Part shown: piece by piece, positions 24,479 to 36,850 of the stretch
Position numbering within the stretch: position 1 is the stretch's first letter
Layout: the number at the start of each line of letters is the position of its first letter
Source of the DNA: Helicoverpa zea
Taxonomy: Eukaryota; Arthropoda; Insecta; Lepidoptera; Noctuidae
DNA length: 64,000 nucleotides
Direction: 5' to 3'
NCBI RefSeq assembly: GCF_022581195.2
Contig: NC_061452.1
Span: forward strand, 2,735,501-2,799,500
Notes under the pieces: generated by a model
Database searches by the model: none
What the model was told of the DNA's origin: nothing
Seen by the model: only the letters and a program-made list of their open reading frames with translations
Position numbers and translations under genes: made by a program

Positions 24479-25047
24479 TTAACAAGAAATCGTTAGTCAT
24501 TACTGCGTGTCATTTGTTCGCACGTAACATTCGATATTTCAAATTCAAACTTGGAATGAACTACGAACTTGGAATACAATATCCTTTTTTTGAATCATTT
24601 ATCATTCAAGAAGGTTTAAATTCGAAATGTAGCCTACATGGTGAAGAAAATTAAAAGAGAAGGCGCTATCAGTTAGCCTTGTTAGGTCACCGTTACTTGA
24701 CATAGGTATCTGAGAAATAAGGCCAGCCAAGAATAGGTGTCTAAGTGAGAAACTAACGAAGGGTCAATATGTGAGAACAAGAGTTATGTCAGGTGGATAG
24801 CGTCCTATCTTAAACTGGAATATTCACTAGTGGAATACGTACCTACATGTCTTCTCTAAGATAGTAGTAGTAATAAGTCTTAATTAAATCGTAATTCCCA
24901 GTTTCATAGAGCTGGAAAATATATGAAAAAACAATAAAAATTTCTACATGTCTGCAATAAAACTGTCTTGTAAACTAACAGCAACTTTGCCACGCATTTC
25001 GCTGTGCACCAATCGGTACTAGTTTCGCCATGCATCATTAGATACTT
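24479..25047. other. no recognisable gene
   Basis: AT-rich spacer between two MITEs. No coding or regulatory signal noticed. Confidence 0.4.
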
Positions 25048-25194
25048 GGGGCCTTACTACAAAAACTTTAGTCCCTGTTTTACACTTGTCTAATAAAATT
25101 TTGGCTGCAAAATGAACCATATGTCAACGTCATAATTTGACATTTTTTTAGACAAGGCATAAACTGACGTTTAAAAGTTTTTGTGGTAAGACGG
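25048..25194 (-). mobile_element. MITE family A, copy 2
   Basis: Reverse-orientation copy of 823-968. It carries the same inverted ends (GCCTTACTACAAAAACTTTA on the left and AAGTTTTTGTGGTAAGACGG on the right) and the same core containing AATGAACCATATGTCAACGT. Confidence 0.7.
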
Positions 25195-25381
25195 TTGAAG
25201 TTTATGACAGACAAATACACTGTCATGGCTGACACTACAATTATGTTTTTACGTCCGTCCAGTAAGACAGACGTGACGATACTGACTGGTGCGTGACGCG
25301 AAGGTAGGGCGCAGCACCTTCAATTGTTTTTAATTAAGAACAAAAATATTCCATGACGGGGTCAGTCCCTTTGACTGAACG

Positions 25382-25492
25382 GAGAAATTAAGGGGCACTA
25401 TGATCGATATGGCTGGAAAGAATGTAACTCGTGAGATGACGGCAGATAGAAGAGTATGGAAGAAGAAAACATGCTGCGCCGACCACAAATAA
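25382..25492 (+). pseudogene. RTE-type LINE ORF2, C-terminal remnant
   Basis: 37 codons in one frame ending in a stop. The C-terminal motif is REMTADRRVWKKKTCCADHK, followed by GATGATGATG in the DNA. The pattern MTADRR.W.K then (A/S)D.K-stop is what I associate with the end of RTE-clade reverse transcriptase proteins. A second copy of the same end is at 33885-33947. A stop codon lies just upstream, so only the 3' end survives, as is typical of 5'-truncated LINE copies. Confidence 0.6.
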
Positions 25493-28400
25493 AAATGTGT
25501 TAAGAAGGATGATGATGTATTTAGTCTTTCCCACCTTGATTTTTCAGCGTATTTAGTTACTTATTTCAAAGATCCGGCGTATTTTAAGCTACAAATCAGC
25601 CTTATTTTATTGTCAAAACTAAATACATTACAATAGAGAGATAGAGGCCTCAGATGTCCCTAGGGCTGGACTAAGCTGGACTTTTAACAATAAATCAGTA
25701 AGCCTGTACTTAATCTCTTAATCACTGTCCATGTCGAATGGGAATTTACGTCTGAATTAACGCTGAATTCGACGACGAAATATTTTGATAGTAGATTTAT
25801 TTTCAATTGATTTGTTGGACTCACAGATTCAGCTTAACGTCTGGAGTGTACACTGCATGCTTATATCAAAATTTTACCAGTCTTATCGCAAAAAAATCTT
25901 GTAATACAATTGTCAAATTATATGGTTTTTCCTAACAGTGAGCATAAGTTAACAGCACGGGTTTTCCGACTTGAATGAGCAATATTTAATTCCGCTTGCC
26001 CGTAAATCACACAACATAAAAACCAATGACAAAACAACAAAAACACAAATTGCAATTGCAAGAACTATCGAATTAGTATACATAGTGATGTACAACACCA
26101 AATTATACATCGGCTGACCGCGCATATATCGGTATAATCGAATGATTAAATCGATTCTAATGACAGTTGCAGCGCTATCGATTATACACTGGTCAGTCAA
26201 TCGGAATACCGTTCGTGCAGCACGAGACGGTGATGCTTACACTTCAGTGAGTTTTATTCGTCACATTAACAGGTTTTATATCGTGAAAAGTGATTTCACG
26301 AGCGCTTGAGTTCGTCACGGACTATGTAGGCGATAGGACGAAAGTGAAAACTCCTAGAGTGATAGCACTCACTTTTATGATAAGGTTTTATCAGACAGGC
26401 TTTGATAGTGGGTGTTTATGATAGGGAAATAACCTGTGCGTATACTTGTTGTAATAAAAAATACTTTTATTTTTATGGATAGTAATGGTACCTGAAAATA
26501 GCACTTTTATCTGGATGAAATTAGGTTCAGTATATCCAACGTGTGAATCACGAATCGTGCACGTTGTTTACTGTTATTGTTTGATACGTTGCGTAATTGT
26601 CATTGTCTTTCAGCGACTTATTAAAGTGTATTAGATTATAATCACAAGATAGTTTGTAATGAAATTAAGCAGCTGTTATTTCTTCTTCACCTTTTATTAA
26701 CCTATTAGTGCAAGCCTGAATGCATAATCTCGGATACGACCTCGTAAGATCGACTGCAATCACAATTAAGTACCTGTATATTTATTTATTTAGTACATAC
26801 ATTTGTAGTATTTGAATTAAAAAATGAAGACATTTATGTAAGGATGCGAAAAATATCCAAGTCAGACAAACGAAAATACTCTATCTCGCACTCTTAAAAG
26901 TATCTCTCGAAAAACCAGACAGTGCATCGTATACACACAGCCACTCTTTCTTATCCTAACGAGATCTAACATCTACATACACATATACACACAAAATAGG
27001 AAGTCAGTGCCGTCTGTATGTCTCCCCCACTTCCTCAACTCGACATCACGGGATTACTGTATTTTTTTTCTTTCCTTCTTCACGGGATTTTTTCACCCCC
27101 TTCACCTTTTCCCCCTTGCGCATTTCCGCACTGTCTAACTATGGTAGACGGATGATAGATGCGTTAAAAATAAATGTTATGTTTTTTGGTGGATGAAATC
27201 AAGCGTGTAAGCTTTAAGGAAAATCTAACAGGAAATATGTTGACATTTTTTAATGAGTTTACTAAGTATAACCTCCATAAGGGATTTTATGGTATCTGTG
27301 TTCAAACATAGACTATATATAATGACAGTTAAGTCATTAACTGATCATAAACTTATTGGTCTCGTAAAGTATCTATGGAAATTGAAAATGAAACCACAAT
27401 GAGACATGACTTATTGGGAAGCATAAACTAGAGACAATTTTACCGAAGATACGAAACATAAAAGTGAGAATGTTAACTAGCCTTGCAACTCAAAGATTTC
27501 TCGACAGATCAACCGGCTTTTCGCCTTCAAAGAGCCTTTCTTTTGGCATTTAAATGTCGCAAAACGTGGCCAGTTTATTGTACTATAAAACTTGATCAAA
27601 GGAACAGCGAAAATAAAGTGCATTCGTGATGAAACTGGCTTAGTATGAAACCTTGACATTTCTATGCAATACTTATTATTTTTGACATAATGCATCTATT
27701 TTTAGAAGATGGGTAATATAAATTAATATGGAATAAGGAAGCGTAATCGACATGTTAAGATCATTACAGGGTCATTATGCACTGATTATATGCAATTTGT
27801 TTTGCTAATTGATTAATTTTATAAATACTAAATGCACAAGTAACATGTCAAAAAAATAAGAGTATGATTTTCACAATTATACCCAATAAAATTGAGTGGA
27901 ACAACAAGTTTTTACTGGGCATACCTATGTAATGGTCTGCGCATATATTTTCACATACTTTTATTATTATAATTAGCTCCATAAGTTTTTCAAACATCGT
28001 AAAAGTAAGACAAATAGTAGTTGCATTTACTGCGCCATAAAAACAGCCACTAGTTAGAAAAACTACCATTGATTAATGTTTATCAAGGAAAATAAACAAT
28101 TAATATTTATAGCTTCCAAACATTCACTTTTTTAGCAAACAAAAAGAAACACGACATTTCACAAAGAAATTGTCACTTACAAATTGCTGAAATCAATGGC
28201 CGTGAATGAGTTATGGAGCAATGAATCAAAGATTGAGTCACATATCAGTCATCGGATCGTCTTTCCACGTCACAAGAATCGATCGGACAATGCAAGTCCA
28301 GTATAAACTGCAAAACTACACAATTCAACGACCATTCAGTATGTTTGCCCTACGGCCACATTAAAAAGGCAAAAAATAATTAAATAGGTACCTATAAAAA

Positions 28401-29269
28401 GATCAGTCTCTTACGGAATATACCAAAAAAATATGTAATCCAGAGACAATTTGGTAAGTACAACAACATCAATTGTCCTCCGACCTATTTCATGAAAACC
28501 ATTAATTTGTAATTTTTCATCCAAACTCAAAACATGCCAATTATTCTAGGTCAATAACCTAATCAAAACTTCAAAACTATGACGTTACACTCACGCAATC
28601 GTAATAATTCCTACAAAAAACTGATTACTGACTTTGACGAATAGTTGACGTTAATTTAATCGATTCTCATCTCGATTATAACATAACAGCTGTATCGTAA
28701 TTGTATCGCATGTTCGGTTTAGCGAACTGCACTTTCAATTGTCATTTGTAATGCGTAGGAATGCCATTGTTAACACTGGCAGGTTACATGATATTAGAAA
28801 AACATTTTAGACTGAGATACATGGTAATCTAATGTTTTATCTTGTCTGTTACAAACTGTTATTATGTTTTGCATATTAAATAAAAATCTGTTGTCAATGC
28901 ACTTTTAAATTAAACTTACACGTTAATTATTTTTTTTAAGATGAAATATAATTTTTGGTTAATTAAATAACTAATTGGATAATCTTACTTACTTAATATA
29001 CAGTGATTACAGATTAACCTCGGCATGTAACATGCAAAGCCAACATATTCGCACAAAAATCGTTACTTTATAACTCATCGTTAAAATATTTGATTATCTG
29101 CACACAACAGACTAAATGTAGTTTCTATTATCTCAGTACTCATTTATTTAGTCATTAGTGAATAAAAACTTTTTATTTAAATAATAATCTACGCCAAATT
29201 ATAGTCACCAAAAAGAATTTATTAAAATGATACTTTATTTTCAAATCCTCGATTCAAAAATAAAAGATG
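25493..29269. other. long stretch without supported gene
   Basis: No gene found. At 26193 the motif TCAGT sits upstream of AGACGG and of a donor-like CA|GTGAGT at about 26247, loosely like an arthropod first exon, but the spacing is off. A perfect 8-bp hairpin (TCGTGAAA / TTTCACGA) follows at 26280-26300. A pyrimidine-rich stretch lies at 27060-27130. Open frames here are short and unsupported. Confidence 0.4.
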
Positions 29270-29410
29270 GCCGCTTGTAGTGACACTCACGATGCGATAT
29301 TCGATATTTTGAATGTACCGAAGTACCGACCGCCGATATTGCATTCCGCGGATGTCGAGGCGACCGGCCGCAAATTATTGAAACCTGGCTGACGACCCTT
29401 ACATTGCGGG
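29270..29410 (-). other. GC-rich island with short open frame and donor-like site
   Basis: Markedly GC- and CpG-richer than its surroundings. On the minus strand an ATG at 29342-29344 opens a frame of about 40 codons that passes a consensus splice donor, ATC|GTGAGT, at 29290/29291. This could be a first exon with promoter, a conserved regulatory element, or a transposon piece. I do not recognise the peptide (it starts MQYRRSVLRYIQN). Confidence 0.25.
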
Positions 29411-29532
29411 CATTCCTTTCTATTAACTAATCCTAGATAACTATAGAGCTTTGAGCTTTGTCTTGGACAAGTCTTACATGAAGATGTTCAACCTATCGTA
29501 TTATGTACATTTTGTGTATATATTCTCTTGCT

Positions 29533-29668
29533 ATTTCCCGCGGTTTCAAACGCGGCCCGGGGAAACTTCATCCCGTACTTGGACAAAATATAGACTATGT
29601 TTCTCAGGGATATTCAAATCAGATCTGCAGTTCTGGAGCCTTTAGGGGGGGTTACAAACAAACAAACT
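29533..29668 (+). repeat. non-LTR/SINE-like tail repeat, copy 2
   Basis: Starts TTTCCCGCGGTTTCAAACGC and contains ACAAAATATAGACTATGTTT and ACAAACAAACAAAC. It belongs to the family of 1088-1292 and is shortened in the middle. Confidence 0.6.
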
Positions 29669-30150
29669 AAAAATGCATTGGTACCTAAGCAATGAAAAAA
29701 ATAGACATACTAGGCAACAATAAACTTAATGAAAACGAAAGTATTTATAAAACAAGTGTACTAAACACGCAAATAAATAAAAACAAGAGCAAAGCTAACA
29801 TAATATCGCTAAATACAATTCCCCATTCCTCGTAATTTCTTTTTAAAGTTAGTTCTAGTGAACACATGCCTAGAATCTCATTTGTTGGAGCTAATACTCG
29901 GAACTGCAGCCGTTATCGACAATATCGTGGTTCATTTGCATGTAAGGTGTTATTCTTTTTAATGAAAAGTGACTAGCTAAGGAATGGGTGAACCGTTTTG
30001 AGATACTTAGAAGAATGTTAATGTGTGTCTGGCAGAATCGTTAAGCATTTGTTTTGGTTTTTTAAAGTAGGATATAATGGTCTTGGTAAATGTTGCTGGT
30101 CTGTTAATACATGTAACTCTAGATAGACATTGCAAATACCATCAATATTA
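29669..30150. other. no recognisable gene
   Basis: AT-rich spacer; nothing assigned. Confidence 0.4.
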
Positions 30151-30232
30151 TTCATCATCTGCCTAGCCTTTTCCCAATTATAACTAGGTATGTTGGGGTC
30201 GGCTTCCAGGTCAGTCCAGATACTCGGGTAAC
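30151..30232 (-). repeat. GAT-tailed SINE/LINE 3' end, reverse fragment
   Basis: Reverse complement of the tail block: TTCATCATCTGCCTAGCCTT, then TGTTGGGGTCGGCTTCCAGG. The open frame at 30018-30236 overlies it and is a by-product. Confidence 0.75.
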
Positions 30233-31999
30233 CCAATACATAATATCATCAATAATATTTTTTGTAGTTATAGATATACATATCGTTCAGTATTTCCGTA
30301 AGTTCGCAGTTCTCAATACACATGGAACCTAGAACATATAAAATTGGTTTCCTGCATCCATAAGTAATAATTTTCATCATAAAATGTTCGTCGTGTTATA
30401 AAATCCATAGCAGCTTGAAGTCGCATGAAAGGACGCAATTCTGAATCTATTACTGCTGTAATCAATATTCCGAACGAAGCTTACGTATACTTTCAATCTA
30501 ACTTTAAATGTATTTGATGTTTACGTTGCTATATTTGTAGAACTCCTGCAATATTATGAAACTGTCTCTCAATATCTGTCTCGAATGCAAAACTAAATTT
30601 TAATGGGCGCATTCGAAGATATATAACTTATTAAGAACTTGATAATCTTCTTGTGAGTGAAAATACTATTGAGTCAGTACCATAGACGACATTATTCACT
30701 AACGAACTGCCGCGAAAAAAGGCTCGTTCCAAAAAGGTACGAATCGGAAAAAGTTTTCACCAAAAAGGTCTCGCTTGACTACATAACTAGAAAAAAAAGC
30801 TAGCAGCTGCAGTCTAACTTCGTCAAAATTGTGTCAGGATACTAGTTTGTACAATTCCATAGGATTTTATATAGCATGGCGGTTCGTAAGTGGAGCATTG
30901 ACCTAATAAATTGGCTCTGGTACACCGCTTGCTCGGGGCGACTTGTCAAAACGCCAATACACCAAGGAGGTTTACAGAAAATTAAAGGAAGGATGTGGAA
31001 AGTTGGCTTGATCAATTAGAACGCTTTTGAAAATCAACCGGCCTTTTATGGAGGCCAAGGGAATTTATTATATCTAGAAGATTCGAGATGAAATTTAAGT
31101 TTGAGCCGCTCAGTATCCAATCCAATTTCTTGAAGATCAAATTATTAAGATCCTCTTCACTCACATTTTCTAAACTAAAAATTTAACTGTCTGTATAAGA
31201 GAAAATGGCACTACATCTTTCTCGAACTCTATTAATTTGCTACACGTAATCAATACTCTTGAGATTTTATATAGAAACTTGTTCTTTCAGTTGTTGGGCA
31301 AAGTTTACTAGTTCAGAATAGTTGTTCCTCCCTGAGGGATACCTTTCGCCGCGCTCCACAATTTATGAATCCTCTGTTTTCTGTTAATATTTCATTTTAT
31401 TTGTTCCTACACGGCTTCGTCAGGAAATCTTCCCATGAACACGGCGAATGAATGTATTGAAAGGCTTCATGTGAAAAATAATTACGACAAAGCGTATTTT
31501 TTCTTTTAATTTGTAATCTGTGTTTTTGTGACAGGAATAAATATGATATTTTTTCTCTCATTTGCCTATGTAAGGTATTCTGAAGGATTTCGCACATTGA
31601 TTTCTATTTATATACTAAGAGTATATATACCGTTCAAATTCAGTAAACTTGAATACGAATTTTTGGGCTTTAAGCACTTAGTTGATCGTACACCCATAAT
31701 TGTATGTAGAATCACACCTCGTATACAGGAATATTTCAACGTACCTGAAACAAAAACAAGAGATCATCAGAACACTTCAAGATTCAACTGATCTTAAAAA
31801 TAATCACGTTGAAAATACGTATCTATAATTCGCCTAGACTGAATCTAAGTAGAACTCATATTGTCACCGCGGAGTCAGAAAATAAGACTTAATCTAGGAT
31901 AGTTCCTAGGACTTTCATCAACAAAATTAGATCAGCCATCACTCACGTTGGATTACACGTAGAAATATAGAACTCATCCATTGTTTACTAGACACGACC
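30233..31999. other. no recognisable gene
   Basis: AT-rich sequence. The overlapping frames near 31397-31791 show no recognisable similarity and no splice or promoter support. Confidence 0.4.
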
Positions 32000-32008
32000 C
32001 TGTACACC

Positions 32009-32320
32009 ATGGAGAACAAAATGACTAGCGGAGGTACCATCACGGAAAATCTCCTAAGAAAGCAACGCGCCAAAATGCGGGTGAGAGAGAGAAAGACGAG
32101 TAACATTTCTGTCTTCACTCTAATACGCCTTCTTTAGGACCCGCCAATTTTTTGCAATACCAAAAATCGTTGACAGATGTCTCAAAGAACCCGAACGCCC
32201 CGTTAATTTACTGTTAACTAATCGTTTTGGCTTGGCTACCGAACGAATTTGACCTGGAACAAGGCGCTTTACCTACTTATACATATTATGGAATCTCCGA
32301 TCATCTTTTTTTACTCTGTG
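32009..32320 (+). mobile_element. MITE family D, copy 1 (312 bp, 9-bp duplication)
   Basis: Flanked by the perfect 9-bp duplication CTGTACACC (32000-32008 and 32321-32329). The left end reads ATGGAGAACAAAATGACTAG, and the right end is an imperfect inverted version (CTCCGATCATCTTTTTTTAC). Copy 2 at 58599-58900 shares the whole internal sequence, including AAAATCGTTGACA and AACGAATTTGACCT-like blocks. The 9-bp duplication suggests a Mutator-like mover. Non-coding. Confidence 0.75.
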
Positions 32321-32642
32321 CTGTACACCCAATTAGCCACTTCAGCACCCTGTGAGAAAGAGATGGAACGATCCTGACACCACATTAGACAGGGATGGCT
32401 AATTAAAAACAGCACCGTCTGTGATCGATGGACGTGTTAACTGTTGTCAGACCGTTTGTAATTTCTTTGGACGTTCCTTTTTTAAAAGATTGTTTGACTA
32501 GAATAGATCAGAGTTAGAGAGGATATTAAAACTTCTTACTTTAGACTGTATGGTTTGATGATGATGGTGATATTGATAACCAAACCATAAACAGCCGTCA
32601 AAACGCCGATTTGAAGTATTGGCAGCAAACCGGCTGGTTACA

Positions 32643-33076
32643 ATGGGGGCTACCGTTTTTTGTTTCACCAGATGGCGCAACTGTAGCGTGAGGTCCTAAA
32701 CTACGGCAACCAAAGTTCGTATTATGGGCGCCAAAACTTATAATCTACATTAGATGATATGTTAAATCATATTTAATACAATAGAACTATAGTGTGAACG
32801 TATTGGCGATGCCACAGTGTTGCGCAGTGCCGTTTTGCTCGAAAAAGAAAGGCGGACATAAGTTTCCGAAAGATAAAAGTGTGTCAAAGCAGTGACATTT
32901 ATAGATCCGTAATCTGTATTTGCCATAATTAATCTAAAGTATTGTTAAATATTCGCAATATTAATTTAATTAGAAAAATAAACCCGCGCGCGTAAAAAAC
33001 AGTGACATTTGACGTTTCGAAAATCTCACGCTACACAAGCGCCTCTAGCGGCGATTTCTTACGCGGTAGCCCTCAT
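32643..33076 (+). mobile_element. TIR element carrying a THAP-domain start
   Basis: Inverted ends of about 54 bp: the left reads ATGGGGGCTACCG then CTGTAGCGTGAG, and the right is the imperfect complement (CTCACGCTACACAAGCGCCT then CGGTAGCCCTCAT). The flanks share TTACA (TTACAA on the left, TTACAT on the right). Inside is the start of a THAP-type DNA-binding protein at 32809, which links the element to P-like or other THAP transposases. The internal sequence is far too short for a transposase, so it is a deleted copy. Confidence 0.65.
32809..32895 (+). pseudogene. THAP domain, N-terminal fragment
   Basis: Begins with an ATG and encodes 28 residues: MPQCCAVPFCSKKKGGHKFP, then KDKSVSKQ and a stop. 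The paired cysteines after the start, the basic run and GHKFPKD are the hallmark N-terminus of THAP zinc-finger domains. The distal C..H half of the finger is missing, either lost by deletion or on a removed exon (a possible donor A|GTGTGT follows AAA). By itself it cannot fold as a THAP domain. Confidence 0.6.
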
Positions 33077-33884
33077 TACATGGTGCAATTCACTGCTATA
33101 TAGTTATTTATTTTATTACAAACATAGATTTAAACTGCCCCTTTCACTGCACATAATTTATAGGAAGTTTAGAACTCATAATACGATGTGGTTAATGAGC
33201 CGATGTGAAGTCAGTATCTACAAATATAAACGCATAACGCAGTACATACAGTTTTACAGAAGCTACCAAAATCAGATGCAGAGATAAAAGAGATAGGATA
33301 TATCTGTGAGTAAGACGTCTATCTGCTTGAAAAGCGAGATCATTTATCCAATAAACCTTATCGTACAAAAAGTGCCCACGTTCTTGAGATTAGCGCGTTC
33401 AAGCAATCAAACAAATACTTTAGTTTTAAAATATTAGCATAAAAGAATACAAAAACCTAAACATTTTCATAACCATATTGAAACTAAATAATTTCATTGA
33501 AAGTAAGACTATATCTAGACTGCGTGACAAGATCCTCAATCCAACTAGACTTCAGTCCAATAAATTCTTCAAGCAATTTGCATGAAGAAAGTCTATCACA
33601 TTGAAGCAGCAAACTCAAAGTGGTTGTAAATGTTAACTCGTAAAACTGTAATGCGAATAAACAGTTGTTTTATAGTCTCGTGCGAATTATTTGAGAATTA
33701 TTGAGGAAACAAATGACTAGCGTGTAGTCGCGATCACGATACGATGCTGCTTGATACTTCCGTGCCATATTTTAGCACCCACAATGCGTTGTTGTTCGAA
33801 TCTTTTTGTGATATTATTCAATAACCTACTACTAATCTACAAGTAATATTGAAATATTTAATAATCTCTAGAAAGAGTTTTGCT
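33077..33884. other. no recognisable gene
   Basis: AT-rich spacer; the 92-codon frame at 33009-33287 starts inside the TIR of the preceding element and is not supported. Confidence 0.4.
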
Positions 33885-33947
33885 TGTGAGATGACAGCAG
33901 ACAGAAGAGCATGGAAGAAGGAAACATACAGCTCAGACCCCAAATAA
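33885..33947 (+). pseudogene. RTE-type LINE ORF2, C-terminal remnant (2)
   Basis: Twenty codons plus stop reading CEMTADRRAWKKETYSSDPK. It is clearly the same protein end as at 25382-25492, with substitutions, and is followed by a degenerate tail. The frame is open a few codons further upstream but recognisable similarity stops there. It is an old, 5'-truncated copy. Confidence 0.55.
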
Positions 33948-34534
33948 AATAGGAATAAGGGCTGCAGGATAATGACGATTTTTAATTGACTTGCGTTCAT
34001 GAATTGTCTACTTCGGAGTCGACCGCAGAATTTTTATGATTTTCAATGTTTACATTGTATAAAATTCAAAATAAATAAAGACAATAAAAAATTTGCCTTA
34101 ACCGATCAAATGAAAATGAGGCATTCCAACAACATTAATAACCAAACCTCCAATTTATCACCGCCAGGTACCAGGATCTCATGAACCGCAAGAGATAGCC
34201 AGGACACAGACTAAGTAAGTTCAGTAAGACGTTCCGTTCTGCACATCGATAACTCTTGGCTAACGTGACATATGGCGTCATTTATCGCCGTATATTGAAC
34301 GTAACGCATTCAAGAGCTGCATGCTTTGACATCAGATTAAGTCGGCAGAAGGAATATTGCAGAATAGACTTGGAGGAGGAAAATTGTAAGATGGTACCGT
34401 TTGCAACATTGTGTGGACTTGCCGAGCTGCTATATCTGGATGCATGAAGCGATGTGCAAAATAAACGATAGATACTTAAATCAACAACAAACCATTGATT
34501 GACAGATAATTTAAAGTGTATCTACATATTACAC
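33948..34534. other. no recognisable gene
   Basis: AT-rich; two frames of 61-63 codons (33999 and 34256) have no recognisable similarity. Confidence 0.4.
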
Positions 34535-34680
34535 AACTTATAACTCAAGAATAGCTGAACCGTTTAAGCTGAAAAGAGGGGGACGTAGGTTAGATCCGGG
34601 AGAAGGACATACGAGAGTATTACAGTAAACAGTCCTCTCGGGACGAGGGTGAAACCACGGATGGAAGCTAGTTTGTAATA
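34535..34680 (-). repeat. non-LTR/SINE-like tail repeat, reverse
   Basis: On the minus strand it starts ACTAGCTTCCATCCGTGGTT and runs through TCACCCTCGTCCC to TTCAGCTTAAACGGTTCAGC. It resembles the tail repeats in layout but is a different subfamily. Confidence 0.5.
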
Positions 34681-36706
34681 CATTCCTATTAAAAAGGAAT
34701 AATAACAGTACTCAAATGAGTTTAAATCCCTATCTGGACGGCAAACCTTCTTAATACAGAATTACATCGTAACAATACAATTCTGGAAAGACTTTCTCAA
34801 CCAAATCCCTACCTCTATATTTACCGCCAAAAATCATACAGGCAACAGATTCCCGGTACCATAGAGCAGTAACACTCAATTTAAATCCTCCGTGGAACGT
34901 TAAGGTAATTGATGACGTCAGCATGATTGACGTCGACCGACGCCATTGGAGCACTCCTGCGTTGATGTCAGTTACGTTTATTGATTTATTTTCATTGATA
35001 CTCGCTTGCATAGATTATTACGTGACCCATTTTTGTGGGAGTTATTGGAAACTTCCTAAAGATTTGACAATAGATTTCTATCTTCGACCTTTAGACTATT
35101 TCTTCTAACTTAGTTATAAATACGTACTTACTAAGCAATAATTTTATTGTCAGTTGCTTTATTGACGAGTTAATTCCAAATCAATCCATGTGATCACTTA
35201 CTTCTAACCTGCTTAGGCACTATCACATTTTATATGTAAAAACATTGCGCTCTTTTTTTGTATGTCTATATGTTTCAGCAAATAGTTTTAAGAAAATTAA
35301 CTATCATGTAGTAATGCGATTATTGCAACAATAATTCTTTGAAATTGTCACGCGAATTAATCCACTTCCGTACTGCATGTCCTTCTCAGAAACACCGTTT
35401 ATTAACGAGACTTACTCGTATATCTGTTCAGAAGATTTATATGTAATACATATGATGTAGGCTAAATACTCAGAAATATTTACTATTCTCCTGCTTATCT
35501 ATACCTATTCATATTAATTAGCTGAGGAGATAGTTTCCTTAAACGCGCTTATCTACTGGATCAATTTGAAAAAAATATTTGGTTATACATAGCCTATTTA
35601 TCTAGAAAGGTTATCATCAATACAATCAATAGCCTTTTAGCATCTATAAAAGATCATTAAAACCTAAACGGAAAGCTATAGGCTACTTTTCCAGGAGCGC
35701 CAAAATTAATACGTAAATGTAAGCAGATACAAATCATCCCACACATCTCTTGTTCTCTCTAAAATACTTTAACAGGAGGGAACACAATTATAGATGGTTT
35801 GAATCCTGACAAAACAATAATCAAGCCATTTCATAAAATAATCGTCTTACACATTGTAACCGCGTGATATTTTAACCTGTCTTCCTCTCGAGCAGCTCGC
35901 GAGATAATGTTGTCGAATTTTCAATGTAGTTCTAGGAATTTTCATAGCAGCTGATGTCCCACAATTTGTTAGAGTCACATGTTTCATGGCCTGAATAAAT
36001 AAACAATAAATAAAGCCTTCGCGCTGACGTTTACCGTGGTATTCCCGATCTGTATAGTATTGTTTTGCGCCAGTCCACATATATGTATACGTAAAAATAT
36101 TAACACAATATTGTTGCTTTTTTATTAAAATAATCCTGTTTTGGAAATGGTTGATTTTGATAGAATAACTGGCGTATTTAAAATGGAGTGTACGCTGTCA
36201 ATGTCCTATTTACTATTTGGCCTGACTAACACTTTTAGACCAACAAGTATTAGCACTATCCAGAAAAAAAATATTGAAAACCATTAGCCTATGTCAGAAT
36301 GAATATACGCATGAAAAAATGTTCTCCAATACCTACGTTTTGACCTATGTTTTGACGCTAACTTCTATCACAAAGAACTTGCAACCAAAAATGAAACGCA
36401 CAAACTGCATTGTTTAGGTAGGACACAGCCGAAGCGTTACGTAATTACGCAAATATCCAGTACAGCACGCAGGCCTCCGCAAACCACAGCGGCACACAAC
36501 GCTATAGGTGGCTATACGCGGCTATGCGAAGCTATGTGACGCTATAGGATCCTGTAGGGCTCTGGGCTGACCACAACTGCCACATTGGATTGATGGTGGC
36601 TGTGTATAGGGTGATTTTAGTGCATGTGGGTAATTTACAGGTCACCCTGTATATTACCTATATGTCACGAAATTTAAGCAGTGATTTAAGTATAAAATTA
36701 TAAAAT
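34681..36706. other. no recognisable gene
   Basis: AT-rich. Two small frames on opposite strands at 34751-35108 overlap and are unsupported. At 36495-36545 the motif GCTAT recurs at irregular 8-11 bp steps (five to six times), a minor simple repeat. Confidence 0.4.
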
Positions 36707-36850
36707 ACTAGCTTCCGCCCGCGTGGTGTGTTGGTTAAAAGCAGCCTATGTGTTACATACCCAATTTCAATCGGTCCAGCCGTTTTTGCGTGAAAGAATA
36801 ACAAACGTACATCCATACATTCTCACACACATTTATAGTATTAGTAAGAA
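36707..36850 (+). repeat. non-LTR/SINE-like tail repeat, copy 3
   Basis: Starts ACTAGCTTCCGCCCGCGTGG, contains AGCAGCCTATGTGTTACAT and AATCGGTCCAGCCGTTTTTG, and ends ATTTATAGTATTAGTAAG. This is the standard layout of the family (head with CCGCCCGCG, conserved middle, tail near TAGTATTAGTA). Confidence 0.65.

Noticed and set aside
25949..26200. Reverse frame with a predicted membrane segment
   Set aside because: No ATG start and no similarity; AT-rich DNA often encodes hydrophobic runs by chance.
26193..26250. Core promoter with initiator TCAGT, downstream AGACGG and a donor CA|GTGAGT
   Set aside because: AGACGG lies at about +31 rather than +28, there is no TATA box and no coding exon can be linked. 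Kept only as a note in the region entry.
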